Positions 15,001 to 26,706 are shown, numbered from the stretch's first letter. The stretch: DNA of 64,000 bases from Phoronis australis (GCA_002633005.1 NMRA01000128.1:538360-602359), one strand, 5' to 3'. The notes: generated by a model not told the origin, from the letters alone. Program-made: numbers and translations.

Positions 15001-18000
15001 GATAACACTGCTGAATGGTCGCATCTCAAGATATCCTTGCCCATGCTCCTCTCTCTCAATGTGGTGGGGATCACGTTCAGTGGTGCTGACGTTGGCGGCT
15101 TCTTTAAGAACCCTGACAACAATCTTCTGACCAGGTGGTACCAGGTAGGGTCTTATAACAATCTCACAGTAACTGGCTGTGATTTTGATACTGACATTGG
15201 CTAATAGATATGGATACTGCAGGGTTCTTGACTGTCACAAATTTACCCTTATTCTATATACTTTTAGGACATAAAAAGTTGCCGTGTATGGCATTTATTA
15301 TTTTAGGTATTCTTAGCAATTATTTTTCTTTACAATCAGTTCAACTAACTTCAGAAAATCAAAAGTTGTTGAATTCGAATTTTTATTAGGCTCATTTGTG
15401 TTGCTGATTGTTAAACTGATTGGCTTTCATTTCTGTAGGCTGGTGCTTACCAACCGTTCTTCAGGGCGCATGCTCACTTGGAGACGAGACGACGAGAGCC
15501 ATACCTGCTCCCGAAAGAGAATCTAGATATTGTACGCGAAGCCCTACGTGCACGCTACCGCCTGCTCCCCTATTGGTACACATTGGCGTATGAGAACGAG
15601 GTCACTGCAATGCCCATGATGCGACCTCTCTGGGTGGAGTATCCTTCTGACAAATACATCTTCAAGGAGGAAGACTCATATATGCTTGGTAGGAAATGTT
15701 GAGGTTTATGTTAACTGTTGGATTATGTGTATAGTTTGGTGATGTGTTTTTCCTGTAAGTCACTCCTTGAATGTAGTCTAAGAGTCTTATTTTGTTATCT
15801 CAGGGTCATCAATGTTAGTTCACCCTGTGACTGAAGATGGAGTCTCTAGTGTCGATGTCTACTTCCCTGGTGGAGTAACACAGGTCTGTACTGCTTGGAA
15901 GTCATGTAAAGTTTCTTTAACCCTCCCCCCCTCCCCGCCTTGGTTCCCCTTTCTTGGTCGATGAGTGCATAAAACAAAATTAGCATTTTGCCATGTTTTG
16001 TGCACTGACTGACAATAAATTTCAGTTGGACGTTTATCTGTCCTCTTTACATGTAGTAAACTGTCATGGGTAAATATGTAAACATGATTATGTTTAACTA
16101 TCCAGGTTTATTTTTTACATGGGTGATGTTAGTAGCCCACATTCTATTTTCTTTTCTGTGCAATAACTGTCATGTGACCTTACAATAACATTTTGGGTTA
16201 TTGAACAGCCACTGTTGTTGCACAAAAGTATCAAGATTTATTTGTTGCAAATTGTAATAAACTGCTCATAAGTCTAAATCTTTGTTAACATCACTTTATG
16301 TTGCCGTGATGTCAGTAATATTGGTGTTACGACTGTTTGTGGTGGTTATCATGTGTTTTTTTGTTTACAATTACACTTCAGGTGTGGTATGACTCGGACA
16401 CCTTCATGAAGTTCCCAGGTGGGAACACCTTCAGCATTCCTACTCCTCTCAATAAGGTGAGTGAGGAGTACATGTTGTTGTCAGTTGAAATGTTGGACTT
16501 GAAAGTTTATGCAAAGCTTAAATGCTTATTTGGTTCCTTGTCAGAGATTTTGTCCTAAGCTGATGCAGTACTGCTATTTTTATTTAAAGTTCAACATTTT
16601 CACTGAAATCGGATGAAATGATGCAGTGATATAGATTTGTAGGTGTTTTATTTTTAATATGCTGTGTGCACAGAGCTGAACCACAAGTATTTGCCCTGAA
16701 AGTTATAAATTGCGCTGAGTTTTGTTTCATGTTCTAGTCTGACGACAGCCAATTGCGCCTTATTTGCCAGTACTTTTGATACTACTTCTACAATCCTCTT
16801 GTATTTCTGTGCTGAGGAAGTTCCATGCAAATAGTCCATATGTCCATTATTTTTTAAGGTGCCTGTGTTTTATCGCGGCGGCTACATTGTGCCCCGTAAG
16901 GAAAGAGTTCGCCGTTCATCATCACTCACCTGGAATGACCCTCATTCTCTTATTGTGGCCCTGGATGATAAGGTACTCTCTAATATTACTGTGAGATTAA
17001 AACTTATTAATTAAATTAGTGTTCTTAATGTAATTGTTCAAAAACAAGTTTTACCAGAACGAAATTAAGTGGAAGTATTCTGGCTTGCATAACTGTAATC
17101 TCTCATAGACACGTGTAAATTTCACACATCACAAGAGTACGGATATCATTGTTTCATTGGTCTAAGGGTTTTGCTGTACGACTTTATGAATTAATGCAAG
17201 TTCATACACAGTGCATATTAGTTGAAGACTACAGATCATTGGAGTATTAATGAGGCTGAACAAAATGTTCTTGAGAAAATATACACACACACATAATGAG
17301 CATACCTAGATTTTTTATTCGATCCACTGAGGATTTTATTGCCTTATTATCATTCCTCTAACAGATTATTCTCTTACCCAAAACCACTAATCCGTACCAG
17401 TTTCGTGTACACCATTTTTATAAAGAATAATCAAACTTACTAAACATATTGGAGAGTTAGAAAGACTAACTTTTGCTTTTGACCACTTCAAAATAATTAC
17501 AAAATTGATCTCCGAATTTTATGATCCGAAAGAATTGGCTGTTTGTGTTGGCTTGAAATGAGGCTTGTTAGCTTGTCACATCGGGTCATTTTAGGCACTA
17601 AGCATGGTCTCGACATGTAATTTTTTTCCAAATCCAGAAACCTGTTCTCATCCAAGGTAGGAATAAGTCGCGACCAGTTTTGTAATGATAAGTTGTCTAA
17701 ATGAAGATTTGCTGACAGAACATAGGTTTGTAGACACTTCTTAAACCTTATAGCTATCTATTACCAGTGGTGTTCGTTTATGGTTTAAAAGAGCATTCAA
17801 AGTCCCTTTAGTATTCACAGGTTACTAGTTAAAACTTTTCTATGTGATTTTATGTAAAGTATGTGATTTGATTGCTACACAGGGTGAAGCTGGTGGTCAG
17901 CTGTATATGGACGACTATCACACGCTCAAGTATAAGAATGGAGAATACGCTTACAGACAATTCACATTTAAAGATGGCTCATTACATAATAAGTAAGTGG

Positions 18001-21000
18001 ACTGTCATTCAAACTGTTGTGCACTTTTGGAACAACGATGCATTTCAGCAATTACAATTAATTTCTCCAGGTCATTAACAGAGCCTTATCTACCCTAAAA
18101 TATACACCTCCCCAGGTCACTTTGGTTGGAACTGCCTTGTTTGTTGCCAGTATTTAAATGTCTTTTTGCAGATTTAGGAAAACCAGTAGTAAACTGCCAA
18201 TCTGGTCTTTTTGCGCTTATCATTTGTGTAGATGTAGTGTTTCCGACCCTTTCTGGACTAATTGTTGGTTGTTTGTGACAAACCAAGTGTCATTAGTAAG
18301 GTTAATGCCTAGCAGATTAAGTAAACCACAATATTCAGTCAGACATTGTGCGTGTGGATGCATGTGTTTCTTTTTGCTACTTTTCTTTAGAGAACTATTA
18401 TAACCTTTCATTTGCTGATTTATAAAACATTTACTGATTATGTCATTACATTCTGTATTCAAAAGGTCAGTGTTTTACTTTTAGTTTTATTTTCCTAAAC
18501 TGCGTGACAGAAGCATGTTCAAGGGTTTGCGATAGTATCTATGTTAACTGAGTGATCATTTCTGTTATTTCGTGGCATTTAGAGAACTGAATTGTTGCTA
18601 CCAACTTAAGTATAGATCAGAATCAACTTTTCCTGGAACAAAAGAGACAAAAAAGTTGATGCTGGTTCAGAATACATGAATACTGTTAGATCAAACCTTA
18701 AACAAAACTTGTCTAAATAAGAAGCTGTTAACATAAGACACAAATGCAAATATGTTTATGGCTTGCAGTGGTGTTCTAATAGGTTATAATTTGCCTTTCC
18801 AGAAATGCTAACCCAACGGGTAACTTTAAGACGAGGTCATGGTTAGAGAGAGTTACCATTCTGGGTCTGCAGAAGCCACCAACAAAAGTACAAGTTACAG
18901 GTAAGTCTGGATTGCACTGGTTCCAGGAAAGACCCTTATGCTCAATTTTGGAGCCATTTGGTCACTCATTCAGTATTAACATGATTGTAAACTCCAAAAA
19001 AATATTTTTTTATAAATGCCTCCTTTGATATCTTAACTTTGACTTGGTCTTTTATATGAATTGAAATAAATTCAAAGACATGGTTTTTAGAGGTTATTCA
19101 CCAACCACTTTCTTCCGTCTTTCTCTTCTATTTCTGTCAATGGTTTAGCTCCGCCCAATGACCAAATTACATGTTCTGGAATTTCTGCGATCGACTGAGC
19201 ACTACCGAGCATTTTAAGGTTACCGCCATTTTTGTAAAAGTCAACATTCATTCATACATGAGACTTGTGGATCAAATCTGAAATAAACTAAAATGTAAGT
19301 AATGGCCTAATTCAACTAGAGTTTATATTTGCGAGCATAACAGGCAGAGGCTATGATTTATTGCATCAGTGAACACGCTGAATGATGAATGCATTGGGCT
19401 TGGCAGTGTATTTCACATCTCCTAGGGATCCAGGTAAATTGCACGCCAAATATGGATTTATATCTACCGTCAGACATTAGTTATGGAAACCAGAATCAAC
19501 ACGATACTCGGTTGGTAAACTGATATTTCCGTCTCCAGTAAGACCCGTTGAGTGAATTATGATCAGACCCTCAAGTGTCTCTGATAAAATGAATGAAAGT
19601 TCACAGTTTTGTGAACTTGCTTTTTACAAGAAAGGGAACCAAGAGACAGGGTTATAATTTTATTTCAAAACATGAAAGTGGTTCAAAGTAGCAACATAAA
19701 ATCATGGCTAAATCTGACCCCTGAGCTCGGTCATTTCTCGACCCACCGCGCAGCACAATTCTCTCAGGTTTTCTTTCAGTGCCCTTATTGCCCTTTGGAA
19801 ATTCTCCGTGTAATCTTTATTTCATTTACACCACGTTTACATGGTACCAGCCCTTGATAAATCTGCATTGACCTAGTTCAGCTAAATGACATACAAACTC
19901 CGCCCATGTGATTCTGAGCATTCGGGCAGACTCAGTTAGGTCGCTAAAACTGAACAATTATTACTAAATTTCTGCATTGCACAATACACAAATTCATCAT
20001 ATGTTGAAGTTATAAATACCCCTACTCAAGTAACTGAAAATTACTAGCTCTCATTGTGAAGAAACTCCTGAAAGTTCTGATATGATGCCAAATAGGCACT
20101 TCTCGATCACCGCCGTGCGTTATTGCCGTTTTCTGGCATTGTGATTTTGAACATTATTTCAATTTTTGAACATTGATGTCTTGGAGATGCATGAATGGAT
20201 TGCTATGAAATTTTGAATATATGCAATTTGATACCTCTAGATTTAGATCCTAGTTTTTCAGAACAAAGCCTGGGTATGGACGTATTTGCTCAAAATGCTC
20301 TAAAAAGTGGATAATTAAAAAAACTAAGACCTATTTAAAAAATCTGAGACATGGATCTCTCAAAAATGTTGTTATCAACATGTTTACAAAAGACCAATAT
20401 GGAGGAACAATCTGTTCAAAGTAAAAAAAATTAATACTAAAAATGCATATTTTGTGAAAAAAGTAAAGACAAGTAAATATGAATGATAAATTCTATTGGG
20501 AAATTTATCCACCTCCTAGAAAATATTCTGTAGGGGTTACAGCTAACAGAATTTAAGATATTTGCACACGAGTACAACCTAGTAAACAAGGTTTACACTT
20601 TAATGCCTGAGTTGTAATTAGAATATATGGGTTCTGGTCACTTTCAAGAGATTTTGTCTAAAGTGGGAGTTCAGTATGTTTTTTGAAATTGTTTTTTTAT
20701 TCTGGATTTACCCCTGAAAATAACTCTATGTACAATTTTATTGTACATGGTATGTAGTAGTATGCAGTTCAGCTGTAATGTAAAAGGAAAATGCCAATAT
20801 TCAGGTTTAGTGCATAATTTATATAATATTCAGGTTTAGTGCATAATTTATATTCGTGGAGAATTGGCTGTGGGTCTGTATTCAATTTTAACAGTGTTTT
20901 TTTGTTGTATTTCAGGTGGTGAAATAAAAGAGCTTTCATTTTCGTATGATGCAAATTTGAAGTGTTTAGTTATACGTAAACCTGGAGTTAACATGGCGGA

Positions 21001-21025
21001 AGACTGGATCATCACACTTGTTTAG
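2879..21025 (+). CDS. GANAB: Neutral alpha-glucosidase AB (glucosidase II catalytic alpha subunit), 21 coding exons
   Basis: ER-lumen GH31 enzyme that removes the two inner alpha-1,3-linked glucoses from N-glycans, feeding the calnexin/calreticulin cycle; in the family it works as a heterodimer with a beta subunit that supplies ER retention. Exons inferred from splice signals and phase: 2879-3012, 4865-5113, 5277-5444, 6979-7039, 7675-7792, 8988-9084, 9541-9642, 9926-10004, 10594-10767, 10915-10976, 11212-11289, 12360-12562, 13532-13852, 14984-15144, 15439-15688, 15804-15883, 16382-16456, 16859-16972, 17883-17992, 18803-18900, 20916-21025. They sum to 2844 nt, in frame, 947 aa; human GANAB is 944 aa. 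Seen: signal peptide (basic start, hydrophobic [11 protein letters not shown]), [10 protein letters not shown]-terminus, variable acidic linker in exons 4-5, [16 protein letters not shown]31 nucleophile motif [10 protein letters not shown] (Asp about 546), acid/base WTGDNTAEW (Asp about 622), GADVGGFF, and C-terminal RKPGVNMA. No KDEL, as expected. Start: ATG 2879 has A at -3; ATG 2813 is in the same frame but gives a poorer signal peptide. Confidence 0.96.
13532..13852 (+). CDS. GANAB: GANAB catalytic exon with the GH31 nucleophile
   Basis: This exon encodes about 107 residues from [11 protein letters not shown] to AGSQRFG. It contains [16 protein letters not shown], where the Asp of WND is the GH31 nucleophile, followed by [12 protein letters not shown] and RPFVLTRA, which line the active site in the family. 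The acceptor CAG ends at 13531 and the donor G|GTAAGT starts at 13853. The phase matches both the previous exon (12562) and the exon carrying the acid/base Asp (14984). Confidence 0.95.
14327..14435 (+). pseudogene. GANAB: Duplicated partial copy of GANAB exon 14 cut off by an N (assembly duplicate)
   Basis: These 109 nt match the first part of the real exon at 14984-15092, including the acceptor CAG just before. The copy stops at a single N (14436) before the donor, and the next bases return to intron sequence already seen at 14034. It lacks the GGFFKN part of the active-site region and any donor, so it cannot be a functional alternative exon as written. It is best read as the end of one allele's contig. 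Confidence 0.9.
14436..14436. other. Assembly ambiguity (single N)
   Basis: The only non-ACGT base in the window. It lies exactly where the first copy of the GANAB exon 14 block ends and the second copy begins, marking a contig join rather than a normal sequencing ambiguity. Confidence 0.95.
14632..14871 (-). mobile_element. tRNA-derived SINE, 240 bp, with 14-bp target-site duplication
   Basis: The element is inserted in one copy of the duplicated GANAB intron. It is flanked by perfect 14-bp repeats TTGGATAATGTATA at 14618-14631 and 14872-14885; the other copy has a single uninterrupted site. On the minus strand the head has RNA polymerase III promoter boxes: an A-box-like TGGCCTGGTTG (14858-14848) and a B box GGTTCAAGTCC (14815-14805). 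The body is about 100 nt of non-tRNA sequence, followed by a 9-bp palindrome (GTCTGATAC / GTATCAGAC, 14653-14675) and a short T/A tail. This is the structure expected of a LINE-mobilised SINE. The family is not identified. Confidence 0.85.
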
Positions 21026-23340
21026 TGGTTCATTTTTTGATATCAACTTCATTGAGATATTTGTTAGAATTTGTATACAGTAGAACAATTCGGCTCACCA
21101 CATCAATAAATCATCTCAATCCTGTGAGACTTTCTTGTAACTATGGTAACTGGACATATGAGAACCATAACTCATATTATACCCCGCCATAAAGCAGAAT
21201 GACTTCATTTCCATGCTGTTTATCTACTGTATATTCTTGCTCCAAATTGTCTATTCCTAAAAGTTACAGTGTGTCACTACATCCCAGACTGTGCAGTACA
21301 ACTATCTCTCCTACAAGATCAGGGCAGCGTTCAGTTGACCCAAGACACTAGCAAGAAAGCTAGTGCAATCACATGCTTCTGCTGTAATGCATAGTGATAT
21401 CTCACGACTTGCGTGAAATTGAGCTTTCATGAGTTTCTTTTGTCTAAGGACCGCAGCCCAGATTGTCGGTCTCATGTGAATGGCCACTTGTCTCCGCATT
21501 TCCAAAATCTCTCATTGAGAAATGACATAACGAATTTGTTTGTTATTTTTCTTGCTATTTTGTTGGTTACACTATATTCAACTGGTCACAATCTTAAGTC
21601 TGGAAGAAGTGCTATTTTTGATATGTACCTAAAAATAACTTGGCTGTGTATTTTGTTTTTGTTGCTGATCCATCATCTTATTGTGTATAAGTAGATCCTC
21701 TGTGACGGATTGTTCCAAGTGACACTACTACTATGTAACTGCAGCCAGAATAGTGTTGGTGCACTAACTACACAGTGTTCTGTGCGCTCATCTTCACCTC
21801 TTCACCTTGCTGTTTCTGTCAGTGATGTGTGTACAGCCCTTGTCTCAGAGTCCTTACCTAGTCCTTACACATTACTTGTACAGTTAATCATGTTAATGAT
21901 GATGTCTAGAGTTTTGTGTCCATTATCAAAAAACTGACAAAGTAGATAAAGATAACTTTTGAACAAAAGGTGCTGTCTAGCATCCCTGTCCTTTACCACC
22001 ACAAGTCATCAACAGTTCTTATCTTCATCAATAGATGGCACACCTGGTGGTAAATTGATGTTGATAATCTGGTATTTATTGAGCTCTGACATCTGGTTCT
22101 TGACTGGTGGAGCACATAAAGCATGCGCTTACTACACCAGGCTCAGTCTTAATAGTCTGGATTTGTGAATTGATACCAAATTGCTTTCCAATATGGACAT
22201 CGCAAGTCAGCATTTGTTTGCCAAAAAGTGTCATTTCACTTTGTCAATCATGTGAATATTTGTATAATCCTGTCAAATTATTTTAAATGTGCTGCTGTTC
22301 ATATAAGACCTGTACAGTGCTGCTACTTAAGTATGTTCGGAAGAGTTAAGATTATTGTGCAATTTTTCTTATGATGTCTGTATGGCCTCGTCATGTTGGG
22401 TTTATCCTTGCCTTCACCTGCAATACTGCTCCTTTTTCTTAGTTTTTGTGGGGTCTCTTTAAGGTTAATAATGGTTGGTTGTTGTGTTGTAGTTTTTTAT
22501 TTACATTGTTTCTCTGTATCAGTAACAAGTTGCTCACATTGAAAAAAGCCTGTGTTCTCATTTAGTAGTGTTATGTCACTGCTGGTTGAGGTACACAGTG
22601 GCGGTTTGTTATGAGCACTGTGTGTGCAAGAGATCACATGCACAACAGTGACTCCTATTGTTCACTCGCGCATTACTGTGCTGTAAAAGTTCTTTGATTT
22701 TAATCACAGTTTAATGGTTCCTTGATTTTTGTTGGTTTGGTCTAGAAACTGATTTTTTCCTGAAACGTTGTGGATCCTGAATTATAGATTAAATGAATTA
22801 AGCATTTTTACCTTATTATTCGTGGTAAATGTTTTCTTGTGCAAGTTGATTTCGTATATTATGTTTGAGGGGGAAAGTTTTATCTTCCAGCTTTTTCATA
22901 CACCTACTGAAAATGTTGACCAAAATGTCTGATTGGCGCTATTGTAGCCTGATGAATGATTGAGAAATGGGCCACTGACAGTCAAACTTGAGAAATGGGC
23001 CACTGACAGTCAAACTTTCTCAATGTCAATGCAAAGGCACCCGTTGTGTAAACTGTTATTTAAGGGATGTGATTCCATTTAGCGTCCCTTCTCAAGTGGC
23101 CACTGGTGCATTGGTTTTGACGGCTGATATTCGAGCCCGTGCGTTTCAGTCCTTGTAAACTACGAGTTCATGTGTGTCAGTTCGCTCCTGGAAGATAAAC
23201 TCGTTGGAAGATTTGTTAGACAATCGGGTAGATGCTGATTGAACGTTATAGTATTGGAAGACGACGAGGGCAGTAGTTCCATTCCATTTGTGTTTAAGAA
23301 ATAAAGTGGTCTTGAATATATATGTACACTGTCTTTGACT
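21026..23340 (+). other. GANAB: GANAB 3' UTR and flank
   Basis: The first AATAAA after the stop is at 21105-21110, 80 nt downstream. Another at about 23300-23305 is followed by T/G-rich sequence and could end a long 3' UTR. Open frames here (for example 21413-21694, 21710-21937 and 21959-22168) have no recognisable homology and sit where untranslated sequence is expected. Confidence 0.5.
22961..23016. repeat. Perfect 28-bp tandem duplication
   Basis: Two adjacent identical 28-bp units starting TGAGAAATGGGCCACTGACA, at 22961-22988 and 22989-23016. It is probably a recent slippage or repair duplication in the GANAB 3' flank. Confidence 0.9.
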
Positions 23341-24150
23341 TGTGTTTGGCAAATTTGGGCACCTGTCAGATTTAGCGCGTCCGCAAGGTTATTTTGCTAA
23401 CCTACGTGTTCGTCATTGTATGGCGACTGTAACCACCGATTCTATTGTTATGTCTCTCTGTGGAAGTTGGAACTGTTATGAATGTATTGAAATGACACAA
23501 TTAAAAAAATACTGTGCAACTGACACCGTCCATACAACTGAGTAGAATTACGTGATGCCAGACTTCCTGGTATGGCATTTATGCCCATAAGAGAACACAA
23601 CCGAGCAAAATGACGGAAGTGAACTATTTTCGCGCAGACTTGTATACTTCGTATGAGTAAGATAATACACGCTTGTGTTGGTGGAGTAAATTATGATAGG
23701 GTGACCATCAACAAAGAAAAATGTCGTTTTGTGAATCCGCCCGAAAATTGACTGGTCCTGTCGCATTGTCGTCACATAACTCAGGATCAAGTTTCATTTA
23801 AATCTGACCATCGCTTCTCTACTGAGATAGCATCCAGAAACGCTATTTCCCAAATAAACTGAAAAGTTCTGGCTTCGGCTGGGTGCGAGGCAGATTGAAA
23901 AGTAGCAAATTTCAAGGTCCGACCTGTGGTTTACGAGATATCGAACAGAAAACGGAACATGAGTTTCATGAATTGGTCATAGCACCATTGTAAATTGTGG
24001 TTAGAATTTTCTCGTCTGCAACCGGGAAGGTCACTCATATTGACAAGGTGCCGCAGGCATGTACCAACATTTCGGGTAGGCGGTACTTTTTAAGCAATAA
24101 GTTTTGAGGGACCCGCACGGGGTCCAATAGGCCCCTAAATATGAATTTCG
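23341..24150. other. Intergenic, nothing supported
   Basis: Short open frames on both strands (23342-23545, 23548-23790) show no family similarity, splice partners or repeats I can identify. Confidence 0.4.
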
Positions 24151-24255
24151 CCTCCGCAAAAGGGGTGGAGCAGAAACAAATACCCTGCAAAAGCCGGGGG
24201 TGAGGCAGAAAAATCTACCTCGCAAAAGGGGGAGGGGTGGGAATTAGCAGACCTC
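24151..24255. repeat. Three diverged tandem units of about 35 bp
   Basis: Three successive units begin CGCAAAAGG / TGCAAAAGCC / CGCAAAAGGG, and each continues with a G-rich stretch, (G)AGGCAGAAA-like sequence and CCT. The strong purine bias gives long open frames on the minus strand that I regard as accidental. Confidence 0.6.
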
Positions 24256-24488
24256 AGTGATGCCCGGAATAGGGGGTCTCTGAGCAATTTTTGTTCACTA
24301 CACGCCTTCGGGTACCTTGTCAGTGAGTGACTCCCCGGCCTTTGCACACATAAGCGCTCATACCACGCCAGAGCAGTCGAACTTAGTGCTTTATTGACCT
24401 CATTGCTTTAGTGGTAAACTGGTGCTTCACCGTGACAAGCCAAATGTAGAGCATGCCTTGATCTCAAGCTTGGGGCTACTAAACATTG

Positions 24489-24727
24489 CAGTGGCAGATC
24501 TACGATTTCAGCAAGGGGGGGTTTAGGATTCGAGAGAATCCGAGGCGCGTAGCGCCGAGGAGAAGGAAGGTCGCGAGAGGGTTTCCCTCCTCCCGTGTAA
24601 GATTTTTTGGGATTTTTAGTAACTAATTTCGTTTTTCTGGCGATTTTTTTCCAGTTTTTATTTTTGATCCTGTCCCGAGGGGAGGGTTTAAACCCCCTGA
24701 ACCCCCCCCCCTGTAGATCCGCCTCTG
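24489..24727 (+). mobile_element. MITE, family B, complete copy (239 bp, 5-bp TSD)
   Basis: Ends CAGTGGCAGATCTAC and, read from the other side, CAGAGGCGGATCTAC form about 15-bp terminal inverted repeats. The flanks carry CATTG directly on both sides (24484-24488 and 24728-24732), a 5-bp target-site duplication. The interior has a conserved CGAGGCGCGTAGCGCCGAGG block, CTCCCGTGTAAG, and a G-run/C-run pair. No coding capacity. Partial relatives lie at 37351 and 39925. Confidence 0.7.
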
Positions 24728-24885
24728 CATTGTTTAGTGGTGCGAGGTTGCGCGGAGTCAAGCAAAAATGCAATTTTAAGTCAGTCTTTTAAGAACTCAA
24801 GTTCTCTTTAATTTGACTGAATTAGTTACCAATTTCGCAATGGTTGGAGGTCTAGCTTACCCACAGTTCGTTTGTGACGGATGAC

Positions 24886-24952
24886 ATGGGCGGCGTACCA
24901 TATGTAGGGCGCTGGGGTGAGAGCCCCACTTTTTCCGTGCTGCGCCGCCCAT
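24886..24952 (-). mobile_element. 67-bp palindromic MITE-like repeat, family C
   Basis: Ends ATGGGCGGCG...CGCCGCCCAT are inverted repeats; the centre has a G-run and a C-run that can pair. In reverse complement it matches the two copies at 52569 and 52643 (shared core GGCGCAGCAC.. AAAAAGTGGGG). It has no coding capacity. Confidence 0.65.
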
Positions 24953-25021
24953 ATATCTCATGAGGCGGGTTACAAAAAAGAAAATATACATCTTCAGTAT
25001 TGTGTTAGACGTCGGGCATTC

Positions 25022-25060
25022 TCTTCTGTAGAAAAAGCTCGGAGCTTTTTCTACAGAAGA
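25022..25060. repeat. Perfect 19-bp inverted repeat with a 1-nt spacer
   Basis: TCTTCTGTAGAAAAAGCTC at 25022-25040 is followed after one G by its exact reverse complement at 25042-25060. This is a near-perfect cruciform or hairpin 70 bp from a family C element. It could be a foldback junction left by a transposon. Confidence 0.9.
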
Positions 25061-25492
25061 TCGCAGCATGCCTAACGGTTTCCCGTCAAGTCGTTATACC
25101 ATGCAGAGAACATGACCAAAATATGGCGAATTGAAAGGGATAAACTGCTTCCAACATATTCCACGCCTCACTGAAAAACTGAAGATATATTTATGCAAAC
25201 AATTGTATATATGTGTAGAACACGTACGTTTGGCTACACTTTTCTCGACGCGAGATAGCCATTGAACTCTACCGCCGTACTTCAATGGCCCGTTCAGGCT
25301 TGTACTGTAGGCTTTCCAGGTGAAATGACTCGCAACTTTACATTTTGTTCATGGAGTTTTCGACTCAGTGGAAGAAAGGCGGGAAAGTCTATGATATGTG
25401 CACTGCAAGGCAAAACGTCGTGACTAATGTAGGCCCTATAGTGCCTCCAAAGGGCTTGAACACCTAGTTGATAAGTTTTACGCTAACATGAG

Positions 25493-25597
25493 TGAAACGA
25501 ACCTAGAGTGGTGGAGATGAAACAACATCCCACGAGACTTTATTCCGTGTATCGACCACGAACGTAATAAGGTCGCTTCGAACTCCTAGTTTCGTTA
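25493..25597. mobile_element. MITE-like repeat, family D (diverged copy)
   Basis: It shares the core TCCCACGAGAC-TTATTCCG-GTATCGACC with the copy at 58973-59067. The ends GAAACGAACCTAG and CTAGTTTCGTT are rough inverted repeats. Non-coding. Confidence 0.5.
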
Positions 25598-25643
25598 CTT
25601 TTTTCGGCAGAATTTTAGAATACTTCCCCAAGCTGTTCACGAG

Positions 25644-25952
25644 GTGCATCAAAGCCTTTCACTCTCACTACTTAAAGATAACAATGTTAAATGTAATTAT
25701 TTATTACGTGAAGAGATACCCGATGAAAACAACGGTAATAGTGCATTGAACTTGCAACATTTTATTGAAATAATTAATAGTATAACCATGTGGTTACAAA
25801 TCCATACATACGATCACATTTTACCAACTGTCGTCTCAGATGGTTCCAAGACAGTTGAACGAACCCTGCCATGTGCTTTACGTTATGTTTTCATTGGCTC
25901 TGCTTCATCTTATATACATTTGTTATTCAGAGCAAAGCGTAAAACAGTTTAG
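25644..25952 (+). other. Unrecognised 102-codon open frame
   Basis: This frame runs from ATG to TAG in intergenic DNA between repeats. I see no domain, signal peptide or convincing flanking splice sites. It may be a decayed transposon ORF or chance; I do not assert a gene. Confidence 0.15.
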
Positions 25953-26231
25953 TTTGATTATATAGGAAAACGTTATGTTCCGAGGTTTTCAAACATAGGA
26001 ATAATAGTGATCCATGCTCCTAAGTAATGGTTTTGCTGTGAAGCACAAAGTATAATGGACTTCGCAATACTAAACCCTCTGTATACCAGCCTTTCGTACG
26101 AAAACACTTTTGCCCCAACTTTAACACTTTAAACTATTTCGGGAAAGTTTGATGAGTGAGCCGTCAAGTGACGTTGAGTCGACATTGGCCTTCCTTGAAC
26201 CTTCATGTCAGCTAAGAGTCCCGTGAGTGCA

Positions 26232-26232
26232 G

Positions 26233-26317
<85 letters not shown>

Positions 26318-26379
26318 GTATATGCATATGCATATGCATATGCATATGTATATGTATATGTATATGTATATATATATAC
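26232..26379. repeat. (TA)n and TATATG/CATATG microsatellite
   Basis: About 75 nt of nearly pure TA is followed by hexameric TATATG/CATATG repeats and a short TA end. It creates artificial Ile/Tyr-rich and His/Met-rich open frames on both strands. The array length may be unreliable in the assembly. Confidence 0.97.
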
Positions 26380-26647
26380 CACAGGGCCGTATTGCACGCA
26401 ACTTATTCAACGCGTATGGGATGACATATCACAAATAAGGAATAGACGGTGATTATTATTCACTTAACATACATTTAACTGACATAGGAAGTCAATGGTA
26501 TAAAATATACTTCAATTAATAAATTAACAAATAAATTGGACACCCCATTAAAAATAAATAATGTAGTGCTTCATATCTACCCTCCACAGAGTACATCATG
26601 ATAAGCAAACTGTTGATGTGTTAGTGATAACTGACATATCTTTCCGT

Positions 26648-26706
26648 GTATGTGTGTGTTTGTGTGTGTACGTGCGTGCGTGTGTGTGCGTGTGTGTGCG
26701 TGTGTG
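26648..26706. repeat. GT/GC-rich dinucleotide microsatellite
   Basis: An imperfect TG repeat interrupted by CG and CGTGCG steps. Alternating purine-pyrimidine sequence of this kind can adopt Z-DNA. Confidence 0.9.

Larger units (their letters stand above)
14034..15092 (+). repeat. 402-nt block present twice, joined at N 14436: probable uncollapsed alleles
   Basis: 14034-14435 (402 nt) is repeated as 14437-15092 (656 nt). Removing the 254-nt insertion (14632-14885) from the second copy leaves exactly 402 nt. By eye the copies differ by about two substitutions (near 14116/14518 and 14186/14587). Equal length, near-identity and a lone N at the joint fit two haplotypes laid end to end better than a biological tandem duplication. 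Confidence 0.88.

Noticed and set aside
16654-16994. ORFs on both strands inside GANAB introns
   Set aside because: Shadows around the exon 16859-16972; the real frame is fixed by homology and splice phase.
21413-22168. Three plus-strand ORFs after the GANAB stop
   Set aside because: They lie in the expected 3' UTR/flank, with no start context, domains or splice evidence.
24408-24773. 121-codon minus-strand ORF
   Set aside because: Most of it lies in the family B MITE and its C-rich flank; low-complexity composition.
26129-26438. Four overlapping Ile/Tyr- and His/Met-rich ORFs on both strands
   Set aside because: They are the translation of a (TA)n/TATATG microsatellite.
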